Under the pieces are notes generated by a model, which did no database searches, was not told the origin of the DNA, and worked only from the letters and a program-made list of their open reading frames with translations. Both the position numbers and the translations under genes were made by a program. A stretch of DNA of 64,000 bases, taken from Prolixibacteraceae bacterium (GTDB lineage Bacteria > Bacteroidota > Bacteroidia > Bacteroidales > Prolixibacteraceae). Position 1 is the stretch's first letter; the number at the start of each line of letters is the position of its first letter. Shown here in pieces: positions 15,862 to 26,063 of the stretch. The stretch covers positions 1 through 64,000 of the forward strand of contig JANXYV010000182.1 of NCBI GenBank assembly GCA_025355875.1, written 5' to 3'.

Positions 15862-18543
15862 ATGAAAAATCTGATCCATTTTAAAGAAAAAGTAGTGGCA
15901 ATTTTAATTGTCAGTCTTTTAGTTGCCGGAATCAGCCAGCCTGTTTTTTCGCAGGGAGTGTTGATAAATAATGGTACTCCTCCAACTACGGCAGATGCAT
16001 CATCCATGCTTGAAGTTCGATCATCTACACTTGGGATATTGATACCACGGATGGCCAGCGATCCTTCATCGCCAGCCATTGGGCTGTTATACTACAATAC
16101 GGTTTCCAATGCTTTTAAATATTACAACGGGATTGGATGGATTACGCTTGGAACTGGCAGTGGTAATGGTACAGTTACCAGTTTTTCTTCTGGGGCGTTG
16201 AGTCCCATCTTCACAACCTCAGTGGCCAATGCGACAACTTCACCAGCCTTATCCTTTTCTATCTCCAATGCCGGAGCTTATTCAATTTTAGGGAATAACA
16301 CTGGATCAGGAGCAGCACCAGCATATTTTCCTCCAACACTTGCTTCAGCATTGTTTCAGAATCAGGGATCAGCAACTACTGTATTACACGGTGGTGGAGC
16401 CGGAGGCCCTACATGGGGTTCAATTGCTTTGGGAACTGATGTTACGGGCGTTTTACCAATTGCTAATGGAGGAACCAATTCTTCCGCTACAGCAACTGCG
16501 GGTGGGGTAGGCTATGGAACTGGTACTGCCCACGCATACACTTCAGCTGGTACTGCAGGGCAGTTTCTTCAAAGCGCTGGTAGCGGAGCTCCGGTTTGGG
16601 TTTCACCAACTATTGGAACTGTAAGCAGTGTTACCTCGGCTGATGCTAATGCAACAGTCGCCAACACAACAACTGCTCCGATAATAACCATTGTTGCAGC
16701 TCCCAAACTGGCCACAGCCAGGTCGATCGCTGGGGCAAACTTCGACGGTTCTACAAATATCTCACTGGCGAATAAGTTTGTTGTTCAGGGAACTTCCGAT
16801 TTAGGACTCTCTGGCGCTCAGTTTTTAGGGTCTCTAGGTACTGGTATAGTCAAGAATACAACTTCAACCGGAGTTCTCTCTATTGCTACCGGCGCAGATC
16901 TTCCTTCCATGACCTCAACCATTGGTGGCGCAGTGCCAACACCACCCAATAATACCACAACCTTTTTGAGAGGTGATGGAACTTGGGCAAGTACTTCCGG
17001 CGGTACAGTCACAGCTGTTTCTATTGCAACTGCAAATGGTTTTAGCGGAAGTTCCAGCGGAGGTGCAACTCCAGCCTTGACCATTGTTGCAGGGGCAATT
17101 ACCCCGACTTCTGTGGCAGCAACGAGTACGATATCAGGCACGCAGTTGACTTCTACTATAGTTACTGGTACACCGCCGTTTGTTGTAACATCTACAACCC
17201 CGGTTGCAAATTTAAATATTGGAGGAAATGCTGCAACCGCAACAACTGCCACAGGTTTTTCTGGTTCACTCGCTGGTGATGTTACCGGAACACAAGGTGC
17301 AACGGCAATTGGAGCCTCCAAAGTGACCAACGCCATGTTGGCTGGATCTATTGATCTTACTACAAAAGTAACCGGCATTTTACCAGTGGCAAATGGCGGA
17401 ACTGGTTCTTCAGGTGCTCTTAATTTTATTGATTTAACAACAACTCAAACAGCTGCAGGTGCAAAAACGTGGAGTAGTCTTGGAACATTTACCGGAGGAA
17501 TAACTTCCACTGGGACAAATAACATATCTCTAAGTGGGGATGCAACTGGCACAACATTAAATATTGGAACTGGGGCAGGAGCCAAACTTGTCAGTCTCGG
17601 AAGTGCAAATGGAGCATCATCTCTTGTTGAAAGAGTTGGTGCCGGTAATTATAGCCTGGATGGTGTTGCAGGTTCAACTTATAGCATTGGTGCTTCAACT
17701 ACCACTGGGACAATTTCTGTTGGCGGTACTGCGCAAACGGGTGCAATTACAGTTGGCTCATCTTCAGGAACACAAATATTGAATCTGGGAACCGGAGCAG
17801 GTGCCGCCACAGTGAATATTGCAAATGGCACCGCTGGCAACATCGTCTCAATTGCAAACGGTGCAAACACAGTAGCCCAGACAACCAATATTGGAGCAGG
17901 TGCAAATGCCGCAAACAATACAATTAATATCGGTTCTGGTTTAAATACTGCTGGTACAACAGCAATAACAATCGGATCTAACCAAAACCTTGCCAACACA
18001 ACACTAATCGCAGGAGGTAATGGTGCAGGTGCAATTACTCTCGATCCATATTCAACAGGAAGCATTGTTATTGGTGATGCTGCCGGTATTGGGGCAATTA
18101 CATTGGGATCTTCTTCATCAGCCCAAACAGTCAATGTAGGAACTGGTGCTGGTGTATCAACAGTGAACATCGCAACCGGTGGTGCTGCAAGTGTTGTAAC
18201 GATTGGTGATAATACTGGTGCTACATCAGGTACTACATTAATTGGAGGTTCAATAACAATGAATGGTTCAATGAATTATGGAGCCGATACTCAGGCAAAC
18301 GATTCTTATGTTATCAATCTCTCTCCAGCTCCGACAGCGTATGTTGTCGGTATGCAAATTGTATTCAAGGCTAATACCGTAAATACTGGTACTGCTTCAA
18401 TAAATGTAAACGGACTTGGTGCCAAAACAATTGTAAAACGAGTGAATACATTGCTATCCAATAATGATATAGCTGCATCTAAGTTTTGTCTTTTAGTTTT
18501 TGACGGTACTAATTTTGTGCTTCTTAACCCTGCAGCACTATAG
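15862..18543 (+). CDS. Secreted tail-fibre-like repetitive surface protein
   Basis: The 893-residue protein has a signal peptide (to about residue 30, PVFSQ). A Bacteroidota adhesin-type head follows (DASSMLEVRSST, GILIPRM, FKYYNGIGWITLG), then hundreds of Gly/Thr/Ala/Ser-rich residues. These contain phage tail-fibre-like phrases: LPIANGGT twice and FLRGDGTWAS near residue 369. Residues about 570-800 are short NIGTGAGAATVNI-type repeats, likely a beta-solenoid. The last 90 residues resemble tail-fibre C-terminal domains (INVNGLGAKTI). There is no T9SS sorting domain and almost no cysteine. It is probably a surface fibre or adhesin. No other phage genes are near. The next gene begins 37 bp downstream. 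Confidence 0.7.
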   Translation: MKNLIHFKEKVVAILIVSLLVAGISQPVFSQGVLINNGTPPTTADASSMLEVRSSTLGILIPRMASDPSSPAIGLLYYNTVSNAFKYYNGIGWITLGTGSGNGTVTSFSSGALSPIFTTSVANATTSPALSFSISNAGAYSILGNNTGSGAAPAYFPPTLASALFQNQGSATTVLHGGGAGGPTWGSIALGTDVTGVLPIANGGTNSSATATAGGVGYGTGTAHAYTSAGTAGQFLQSAGSGAPVWVSPTIGTVSSVTSADANATVANTTTAPIITIVAAPKLATARSIAGANFDGSTNISLANKFVVQGTSDLGLSGAQFLGSLGTGIVKNTTSTGVLSIATGADLPSMTSTIGGAVPTPPNNTTTFLRGDGTWASTSGGTVTAVSIATANGFSGSSSGGATPALTIVAGAITPTSVAATSTISGTQLTSTIVTGTPPFVVTSTTPVANLNIGGNAATATTATGFSGSLAGDVTGTQGATAIGASKVTNAMLAGSIDLTTKVTGILPVANGGTGSSGALNFIDLTTTQTAAGAKTWSSLGTFTGGITSTGTNNISLSGDATGTTLNIGTGAGAKLVSLGSANGASSLVERVGAGNYSLDGVAGSTYSIGASTTTGTISVGGTAQTGAITVGSSSGTQILNLGTGAGAATVNIANGTAGNIVSIANGANTVAQTTNIGAGANAANNTINIGSGLNTAGTTAITIGSNQNLANTTLIAGGNGAGAITLDPYSTGSIVIGDAAGIGAITLGSSSSAQTVNVGTGAGVSTVNIATGGAASVVTIGDNTGATSGTTLIGGSITMNGSMNYGADTQANDSYVINLSPAPTAYVVGMQIVFKANTVNTGTASINVNGLGAKTIVKRVNTLLSNNDIAASKFCLLVFDGTNFVLLNPAAL

Positions 18544-18580
18544 ATGGTCTCATTATTAAAATGACACATAATAAACAATA

Positions 18581-21500
18581 ATGAGTAGCAGAAATAACAT
18601 ATTGTCAAGTTTCAGAACAAATTATAGTTCCTTTCTGAAGAGAGCTATATTGGTTTGTTTTGTTATGTTGATGATCAATGAGTTTATTTCTGCTCAGGTC
18701 ATTTCCAACAACGGCGCTGTCATATCTATTTCTTCGGGGGCAGTGGTTAGCAATGCAAGTGATGTCAATAATGCCTTCGGCATCCTCACCAACCATGGAG
18801 CGCTTGGCCTCACCGGCAATTTTACCAATTCGGCAACCACCAATGGGAATGGAACCTATACTGTGGGCGGCAATTGGACGAACAACGGAACATTCACTCC
18901 CAATTCGAGTACGGTGATTTTTGATGGTTCCGGGCCAGGAAATATCGGGACTTGTACTTTCAACAACACCATCATAAACAGCACTGGAACTAAAACTGCT
19001 ACAGGATCCTTGGTGATAACCCGGGATTTCACCTTAAATGCTGGTACTTTTAACTTAAGCAATGCAAATGGGTATATAATTACGATTTTAGGAAACTATA
19101 CTCAAACTGGTGGCTTGTTTGATTTTAATATTGGAACCTCTGGAAGCAGTTCTATGCATCTTACCGGAAACCTGACCAATACTGCCGGAACAAGTTCCAT
19201 AACAACTAGCGGACCAGGTGCCGTTAATGGCCAAATCGTATTTAACGGTGGTGCCATCCAGACCGTAACCTTTTCTAATCCAAATGCTTCTATTTGGACT
19301 ACCTATTCAGTTAATTCAGGTAGTTCGGTAAAACTAGGTTCAAATATTACTTTGACTGGAGATAACTCGGGTGCACAGTATTTTGCAGATCTGGTTGTCA
19401 ATGGAACAATTGATTTTGGAACATATGTTATCAATGATGTTCCTAATGGCAATAATCCGAATGCATCGCATTTTGTTTTAAACAGTGGGGCAAATTTGAT
19501 TACCGCAAACACTGAGGGAATTTCCTTGACAGGAAATACCGGTTCGGTGCAGTTTTTGGGTACAAGGAGCTATGATGCCAATGCCAATTATCTGTTTAAT
19601 GGCTCATCGTCACAATTTAGCGGTAACGGACTCACCGGAGCTCACAACCTTACCATCGCAAATGGCGGTCCGGCAGGCAATAATAGCCTTACTTTAAGTG
19701 CCGCAGCTTCGGTTTCGGGAACACTTGCCTTTTCGTCAGGACTTTTAGGTACTTCGGCAACGAATTTGCTCTCAATCACCAACCCGTCAAATTTGGCTAT
19801 TTCGGGCGCATCGTCCACTTCGTTTATCGACGGCCCTGTAAGTTGGTCGCTTGCAACAGGTACCTATATTTTCCCGGTTGGGAAAAGTGCAACGAGCAGT
19901 TATCTTCCATTTACCCTGGCAGCTTCAGCTGCATCGAACCCTTTGGTTTCGGTAGAGGCATTTGGAACAGATGTGGGCAGTGGTGCAACACTAGATGGAA
20001 CTCTTACTTCGATCAGCCATACCGAATATTGGAAAGCAGATCTCAATGCAGGTACTTTTACAGGTAAAGTATCGCTGAACCGCGGATCGTCGTTAATCAA
20101 TGAAGACATCATAGGTAAGAGTGGTTCACAAGTTGGACCATACTCCGCTATTGGAGGCACGGCTTCGAGCCCGGCAATCAATAATTCGAACGACATCAAT
20201 AGTTTAGGCTATTTTGTAATGGCTACTGCGGCCAAGAATTGCCCTGTTTCAACTTCTGTGGCACCAAACGGAGATCAGACTGTATGTCAAAACTTTGCTG
20301 CCAATCAATTATCAGCCACGATCACAACGAATGGGATCAAAGGGACTCCAAGTCTGCAGTATCAATGGTATTACAATACTTCCAATAGTAACACAATTTC
20401 AGGCGCTACGCTGATTACGGGTGCTATCAGTCAGGTTTATACTCCTTTGTCAGGTGCAAGTGAAGCTGGAACAATCCGTTACTATTTTTGTGTAGGATAT
20501 GCCGCCGATAATGGCTGTGGTCAATCCAAAGCCTCGCAGTCGCTGGCTTCGAATGTGGTAAAAGTGACTGTCAATCCAAACCTTCCGGTCAGCCTCAGTA
20601 TTGTGGCTAATCCAGCCGGTGCAATTTGCTCCGGAACAAATGTGGTTTTTACAGCTACTTCAACCAATGGCGGAACAACGCCAACCTATCAGTGGAAAAA
20701 GAACGGAACTAATGTGGGATCCAACAGCATTACCTATATGGATGCCGTGTTGGCCAACAACGACCAGATAACCTGTACACTGACTTCGAATGCCACCTGC
20801 GCCACAGGGAATCCGGCGATTTCAAATACAGTAACCATGACGGTTAATCCAAACCTGACCCCAACCGTAACTATTGCAGCTTTACCAAACGGAGGGATAT
20901 GTGAAGGCACAACCGTAACCTTCACTGCAACAGCAGGAAATATCGCCGGCGGTACGGTGAAATATGATTTTAAGGTGAATGGAGCCAGTAAGCAGAGCGG
21001 ATCGTCGTACACCTTTTCTAGCTCAACTTTGGCAAATGGAAACACAGTAACTTGCGACATCGCTGTTTCCGGCGGAACTTGTTTGACTTCAACATCAGCC
21101 TCATCACCATCGGTCACAATGAATGTTTCCGCACCGCCAGGCAGTGCAAGTGTTGGATCTGATCAAAGCCAATGCGGAACTTTGACAAGTGCAAGTTTGG
21201 GAGGCAATTCCCCGGCCAGCGGCAACGGAACCTGGAGCATTGTAAGTGGCGGAGCAGGAAGTTTCAGCAATTCTGGAAGCGGCAATTCAACCTTTACAGC
21301 TGACACCTATGGAACCTCCAAATTACGATGGACAATCAGCAACGGAGCCTGCGCTTCCAACTCGGCCGATGTTTTGGTAACTTTTTATCCTTCGCCAACG
21401 GCTGTAATTAGTGGGGGGACATCTCCAATCTGTACCAATACAGCACCCGGAATTTTCACAGCAACAGGCAGCGGAGGAACTGGAAGTTATACCTATCAAT

Positions 21501-24500
21501 GGTATTCCACTTCAGGAATAATCAGCGGTGCGACCAGCCCGGCCTATTCACCCGGAGAACTTACTTCAACAGTCGGATTTTATTGTAAGATTACGGATGG
21601 AAGCTGCGGAACAGTATCCACTCCGACCTCAACGGTAACTGTTATTCCTGAAAATACGATCAGCCTGAGTTCGGTTTCAGGAACAAATGCGCAGACAACT
21701 TGCATCAGTTCGCCGATCACTGATATTACCTATGCCACATCCGGAGCAACCAGTGTGACCTTTAGCGGATTACCATTGGGAGTGACCGGTTACTGGGCAA
21801 ATAATGTTGCCGCCATAAACGGCACGCCAAGTGTTTTATCAGGGAGTCCGTATACTTATAATGTCACTTTAAATGGTGGTTGTGGAACAGTTTCGGCAAA
21901 CGGTACTATTACTGTCAACAAATTACCGGTTACATCGGCAATTTCAGGCAATACAACTCCGGCATGCAGTGGTATTGGTAAAATTTATTCGGTAGCGAAC
22001 ACAGCTGGGTCCAGTTATTTCTGGACTGTTCCGGATGAAGCCAGTATCACCGATGGACAGGGTACGAATAGTATAACTGTCAGTTTCGGTACAAAAAATG
22101 GGAAAGTTAGTGTTGTGGAAACGAACGAGAACACATGTGTTGGCTCGAAAGTCGATCTGCCTGTTTCATTGGCCGGATGTGATTTGGACGCAAACTTCAG
22201 CGCCAACAAAACTTCGATATGCAATGGTATCACTGTAACATTTACAAATACTTCTACTGGAACTACCGGTTTGACAAGTTATAGCTGGGATTTTGGAGCG
22301 AATGCAACTCCGGCCACCGCTTCAGGAATTGGTCCACAATTGGTAACTTATTCGGGTTCGGGTTCAAGTGATGTAAGCCTGACGATAACCGATGGGGCTT
22401 CGAAAACCACCACAAAGAGCAATTATATTACCATCCTTCCTGACAATACGATCACGTTAATTTCCGGAACTGGAACTGATGACCAGACGACCTGTATGAA
22501 TACTGCCATCACAGCTATCAGGTATTCCACAACCGGTGCAACCAATGCTGTTTTTGAAGGATTACCGGACGGAGTTGCGGGAAATTGGGTTGGCAATGTA
22601 GCTACAATAAGCGGAACGCCAAGCATTTCAGGAACCTATAACTTTAAGGTTACGCTGACAGGCGGTTGCGGTGTGGCAACCGCCACTGGCATCTTGCATG
22701 TTCCGCTCGACAATACCATTATACGGACATCCAACGCTGCAACTGAGGCACAAACCCTGTGCATAAACACAGTAATTGCACCGATTACCTATTCCACTTC
22801 CGGAGCGACAGGTGCATCTGTGTCTGGTTTACCTTCAGGAGTAGAAGGAATTTGGGCGGGAGATGTTGTGACTATTAGCGGATCTCCAAATGTTTCCGGA
22901 ATATTTAACTATACCGTGAATATGACCGGCGGGTGCGGCTCGGCGACTGCTTCAGGAACCATTTCGGTTGACGCTGTTTCCGTGGGTGGCGCCGTTTCCG
23001 GAGGAAAGTCCATTTGTTCGGGAACTGATTGCGGAACGCTCTCACTGATTGGACAAGCCGGAAATGTAATCAAGTGGCAGCAATCGATTGATGGAAATAC
23101 ATGGGCCGACATTTCAAATACTGCGACAATTTACTCGCCGGGAACATTGCACCAGAATACCCAATTCAGGGTGGAGGTTCAAAATGGAACTTGCAGTTCG
23201 GTCTATTCTGATGTTGCTACGATTTATGTAAATCCGATTTTGACCCCCAACATTTCTTTGTCTGCTTCGCCGGGAACCACTATTTGTGCCGGAACAACGG
23301 TTACCTTTTCTGCAACAGCAAACAACACCGGTGGTGGCGCGGTTAACTATAACTTTAAGGTGAACGGAACCAGTCAACAGACCGGTCTGGGAAATACATT
23401 CACAAGTTCAGACTTAATTGATGGTGGAACAGTAAATTGTGAAATCACAATCGTAGGTGGAACATGTTTAACCACAACAACTGCATTATCGAATACGGCG
23501 ACGATGAAAGTTAACCCGAATTTGCCGGTAAGTATTTCAATTACAGCGGATGCCAACCCAATCTGTTCCGGAACTTCGGTTATTTTTACGGCCACTCCAA
23601 CCAATGGCGGATCAACACCTGCCTACCAGTGGAAAGTCAACGGGATAAATGAAGGATCAAACAGTTCGACTTATGCCTACCTACCTGTTGATGGAGATAT
23701 CCTTATCTGTGTACTAAGCTCCAATGCGACCTGTGCTATTGGCAGTCCGGCTACATCGAATTCGGTTACTATGTCGGTTAATCCGAATTTGCCGGTAAGT
23801 GTTTCGATTGTAGCCTCATCCAGCTTAGTTTGTGCCGGAACTTTGGTCAACTTTACTGCTATGCCGGTAAATGAAGGTGCAGCTCCAACTTATCAATGGA
23901 AGGTAAATGGAAGCAAGGTAGGAACAAACTACTCGAGCTTTTCCTTTATTCCGGCTGATGGCGATGTGGTAAGTTGTGACCTAACATCCAGTGCAACCTG
24001 TGCCACGGGAAATCCAGCTACCTCAAATTCAGTAAGTATCACTGTTAATTCGGTTACCGGAGGTACGGTAGGTAGTGATCAAACCATCAAAAATAATCAT
24101 GTCCCGGCACCTTTTACAGAGATTACTCCATCCACTGGATCAGGAACTTTAAGTTATCAGTGGCAAGTTAGTCAAATCGATCCTTTTTCCGGATTCAGCG
24201 ATATTGGTGGGGCAACATCAACAACTTATACTGAGAAAAGTAAATTCAAAGACAATGTATATTATAAGCGAATAACTACCAGCACAATAGGTTCATTGAC
24301 CTGTATAGCAGAAAGCAATGTGATCAGGATTACTGTCGGAAAATGCGACCCACCTGTAATATTAAATCAGCCGGTTTCACCATCGCCAGTTTGTGACGGC
24401 GCAGGTATAGTTTCGATAGGAGTTGGCGCAGATGGAACAAGTCCTTTGATCTATCAATGGTATGTTGACGGAACGATACCCTTGACTGAAACAGATCCAT

Positions 24501-25210
24501 ACAGTGGGGTAACCAGTGCAATGCTCACTATTACTAATCCATCAGTTTTATTGAATGGTAGACAATACACCGTAAATGTTTCCGGACAATGCTCACCCGC
24601 GGTTACCAGCAATGCCACCAACCTGACGGTTAACCCGAACCTTCCGGTTAGTGTTTCGATTGCTGCTTCTACCAATAACGTTTGCGCCGGAACTTCAGTC
24701 GACTTCACCGCAATGCCAGTAAACGGGGGTACAGCACCAACTTATCAATGGAAGCTAAATGGAAATGATGCCGGAACGGGCAGTTCAAGTTATTCATATA
24801 TTCCAATTAATGGTGATGTGGTGAGTTGTGTACTGACCTCGAATGCCACATGTGCCACTGGAAGCCCGGCCACTTCGAATGTGGTAATAATGACGGTAAA
24901 TCCAAATCCAACTGTAAATATCGGTGGATCTGTTACAGCAATTTGTCAGGGAAGCACTTCCGGGGCACTTGGCGGCTTGTTCGGCGGGGGAGCAACTTCT
25001 GCTTTTTGGTCGGATGGGGGTGCCGGAGGTTCATTCACCAACAACGACGGAAACAGACCCGATTTAACAACCTATACCGCATCATTCAACACTTCCGGTC
25101 AGGTTACATTAACACTGACTACCGGTGGAGGAGTCTGCGGAAGTGCCACTGATAGTAAACAAATAACGATTAATCCAGTCCCGACACCTGGTCAAATTGT
25201 GCCGGATTAA
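18581..25210 (+). CDS. Giant secreted Ig/PKD-repeat adhesin
   Basis: The 2209-residue protein starts with a signal peptide (to about residue 39, FISAQ). Residues about 40-555 are Gly/Asn/Thr-rich beta-strand repeats (GNFTNSATTNG type), likely a beta-helix. After that come Ig-like modules of 85-95 residues, each usually with two cysteines. One family (NPNLPVS to SNATCATG) occurs at about 665-755, 1646-1823 and 2017-2106. A second, the SGLPxGVxG modules, lies at about 1026-1112, 1290-1378 and 1379-1464. One PKD domain (SYSWDFG) sits near 1200-1290. The protein ends at a domain edge (NPVPTPGQIVPD) with no T9SS type A or B sorting domain. Role inferred: cell-surface adhesin or fibre. Confidence 0.75.
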   Translation: MSSRNNILSSFRTNYSSFLKRAILVCFVMLMINEFISAQVISNNGAVISISSGAVVSNASDVNNAFGILTNHGALGLTGNFTNSATTNGNGTYTVGGNWTNNGTFTPNSSTVIFDGSGPGNIGTCTFNNTIINSTGTKTATGSLVITRDFTLNAGTFNLSNANGYIITILGNYTQTGGLFDFNIGTSGSSSMHLTGNLTNTAGTSSITTSGPGAVNGQIVFNGGAIQTVTFSNPNASIWTTYSVNSGSSVKLGSNITLTGDNSGAQYFADLVVNGTIDFGTYVINDVPNGNNPNASHFVLNSGANLITANTEGISLTGNTGSVQFLGTRSYDANANYLFNGSSSQFSGNGLTGAHNLTIANGGPAGNNSLTLSAAASVSGTLAFSSGLLGTSATNLLSITNPSNLAISGASSTSFIDGPVSWSLATGTYIFPVGKSATSSYLPFTLAASAASNPLVSVEAFGTDVGSGATLDGTLTSISHTEYWKADLNAGTFTGKVSLNRGSSLINEDIIGKSGSQVGPYSAIGGTASSPAINNSNDINSLGYFVMATAAKNCPVSTSVAPNGDQTVCQNFAANQLSATITTNGIKGTPSLQYQWYYNTSNSNTISGATLITGAISQVYTPLSGASEAGTIRYYFCVGYAADNGCGQSKASQSLASNVVKVTVNPNLPVSLSIVANPAGAICSGTNVVFTATSTNGGTTPTYQWKKNGTNVGSNSITYMDAVLANNDQITCTLTSNATCATGNPAISNTVTMTVNPNLTPTVTIAALPNGGICEGTTVTFTATAGNIAGGTVKYDFKVNGASKQSGSSYTFSSSTLANGNTVTCDIAVSGGTCLTSTSASSPSVTMNVSAPPGSASVGSDQSQCGTLTSASLGGNSPASGNGTWSIVSGGAGSFSNSGSGNSTFTADTYGTSKLRWTISNGACASNSADVLVTFYPSPTAVISGGTSPICTNTAPGIFTATGSGGTGSYTYQWYSTSGIISGATSPAYSPGELTSTVGFYCKITDGSCGTVSTPTSTVTVIPENTISLSSVSGTNAQTTCISSPITDITYATSGATSVTFSGLPLGVTGYWANNVAAINGTPSVLSGSPYTYNVTLNGGCGTVSANGTITVNKLPVTSAISGNTTPACSGIGKIYSVANTAGSSYFWTVPDEASITDGQGTNSITVSFGTKNGKVSVVETNENTCVGSKVDLPVSLAGCDLDANFSANKTSICNGITVTFTNTSTGTTGLTSYSWDFGANATPATASGIGPQLVTYSGSGSSDVSLTITDGASKTTTKSNYITILPDNTITLISGTGTDDQTTCMNTAITAIRYSTTGATNAVFEGLPDGVAGNWVGNVATISGTPSISGTYNFKVTLTGGCGVATATGILHVPLDNTIIRTSNAATEAQTLCINTVIAPITYSTSGATGASVSGLPSGVEGIWAGDVVTISGSPNVSGIFNYTVNMTGGCGSATASGTISVDAVSVGGAVSGGKSICSGTDCGTLSLIGQAGNVIKWQQSIDGNTWADISNTATIYSPGTLHQNTQFRVEVQNGTCSSVYSDVATIYVNPILTPNISLSASPGTTICAGTTVTFSATANNTGGGAVNYNFKVNGTSQQTGLGNTFTSSDLIDGGTVNCEITIVGGTCLTTTTALSNTATMKVNPNLPVSISITADANPICSGTSVIFTATPTNGGSTPAYQWKVNGINEGSNSSTYAYLPVDGDILICVLSSNATCAIGSPATSNSVTMSVNPNLPVSVSIVASSSLVCAGTLVNFTAMPVNEGAAPTYQWKVNGSKVGTNYSSFSFIPADGDVVSCDLTSSATCATGNPATSNSVSITVNSVTGGTVGSDQTIKNNHVPAPFTEITPSTGSGTLSYQWQVSQIDPFSGFSDIGGATSTTYTEKSKFKDNVYYKRITTSTIGSLTCIAESNVIRITVGKCDPPVILNQPVSPSPVCDGAGIVSIGVGADGTSPLIYQWYVDGTIPLTETDPYSGVTSAMLTITNPSVLLNGRQYTVNVSGQCSPAVTSNATNLTVNPNLPVSVSIAASTNNVCAGTSVDFTAMPVNGGTAPTYQWKLNGNDAGTGSSSYSYIPINGDVVSCVLTSNATCATGSPATSNVVIMTVNPNPTVNIGGSVTAICQGSTSGALGGLFGGGATSAFWSDGGAGGSFTNNDGNRPDLTTYTASFNTSGQVTLTLTTGGGVCGSATDSKQITINPVPTPGQIVPD
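20572..24898 (+). repeat. Repeated Ig-like modules within the giant adhesin
   Basis: Type-1 modules lie at about 20572-20845, 23515-23780, 23782-24047 and 24631-24898. Related modules lie at 20847-21129 and 23230-23513. Type-2 modules lie at 21658-21915, 22448-22716 and 22717-22971. Type-1 module starts are close at DNA level too (gttaayccgaayttkccggt), suggesting recent duplication or gene conversion. Confidence 0.75.
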
Positions 25211-25258
25211 CCAATAAGAAATAGAGAAACTTAGATATTAACTTTAAAAAGGTACACA

Positions 25259-26017
25259 ATGAAAAAAACAAAAATTCTGCTGATTGCACTGGTGGTCCTG
25301 ATGATTACCAGTTTGGGGGCAAGAGCCCAGAATACGGGTTCGAGTCCGTATTTAAACTCGACTCACACCTATACCTCAGCGAAAACTGCTGCGATGTCTG
25401 GAACTTCTTTATCCTGGTCTGTTTCGGGTGGAGGAACATTAACTGAAATAGGAACAGATAAGCTTTCGGCTACAGTCAAATGGACTTCAATAGGGTCCTA
25501 TACAGTAACTGTAACTGAGAGTACAGCAGACGGATGTTCTACCAAACGGACTTTTCCCGTGACTGTCGTTGCCAACACTTTTAATTTGGCAGTTTCTTCG
25601 CCTGCCGAAGCATGTGCTGCCGGTAGTGGAACTATTATTTCAGATGGGGCTACAAGTCCCGGAAATACAACAGTTGCATTTATAGTAGCATTTTCGGGTG
25701 ATAATACAAAAACATCCTCCTTTGATTATGCTATTACTACAACTACCACTGCAAGTATCTCATCAGTTACGATTAGCAATGGGATATATCCAACAGGAAC
25801 AAACCTCACCGGTTCAAATCTTACTATTCCTACCGGAATTAGTTCATTTACAGTAACCGTTGTCGTCGCATCCCGATTCAATATCATGGATGATGTCAAA
25901 CTGGCCATAACAAATGGTAAAGATTTCTATGGTACTGTTGAAAATAATATAACAGATAATAATGGAACTGCCACAATTAATGCAGTGCCAAATACAACAC
26001 CTATCACAACAAATTAA
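25259..26017 (+). CDS. Small secreted two-domain cluster protein, copy A
   Basis: The 252-residue protein has a signal peptide (cleaved near GARAQ). Its N-terminal domain (about 24-107: QNTGSSP, SLSWSV, a Trp-rich VKWTSIG strand and VTVTESTADGC) also occurs in the next gene and at the N-terminus of the 476-residue sorting-domain protein. A second beta-rich domain (FNLAVSSPAEAC to the end) is shared only with the next gene. It ends NTTPITTN, close to the ITTN end of its paralogue. No T9SS domain. Function unknown. It follows the giant adhesin by 48 bp, and subunit-like abundance is a guess. Confidence 0.75.
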   Translation: MKKTKILLIALVVLMITSLGARAQNTGSSPYLNSTHTYTSAKTAAMSGTSLSWSVSGGGTLTEIGTDKLSATVKWTSIGSYTVTVTESTADGCSTKRTFPVTVVANTFNLAVSSPAEACAAGSGTIISDGATSPGNTTVAFIVAFSGDNTKTSSFDYAITTTTTASISSVTISNGIYPTGTNLTGSNLTIPTGISSFTVTVVVASRFNIMDDVKLAITNGKDFYGTVENNITDNNGTATINAVPNTTPITTN

Positions 26018-26063
26018 ATTCCACATATAATAATCAATCTTTAATCATTTAATTTTTTACACA

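Noticed and set aside
16818-18170. Long antisense frames in the tail-fibre-like gene
   Set aside because: Val/Pro/Ala-rich low-complexity shadows of a repetitive Thr/Gly gene.
15862-18543. Prophage tail gene
   Set aside because: It has a Bacteroidota signal peptide and no capsid, portal, lysis or integrase gene nearby.
20572-24898. Repeat array resembling a CRISPR
   Set aside because: The repeats are in-frame 85-95-residue protein modules, not short identical repeats with unique spacers.
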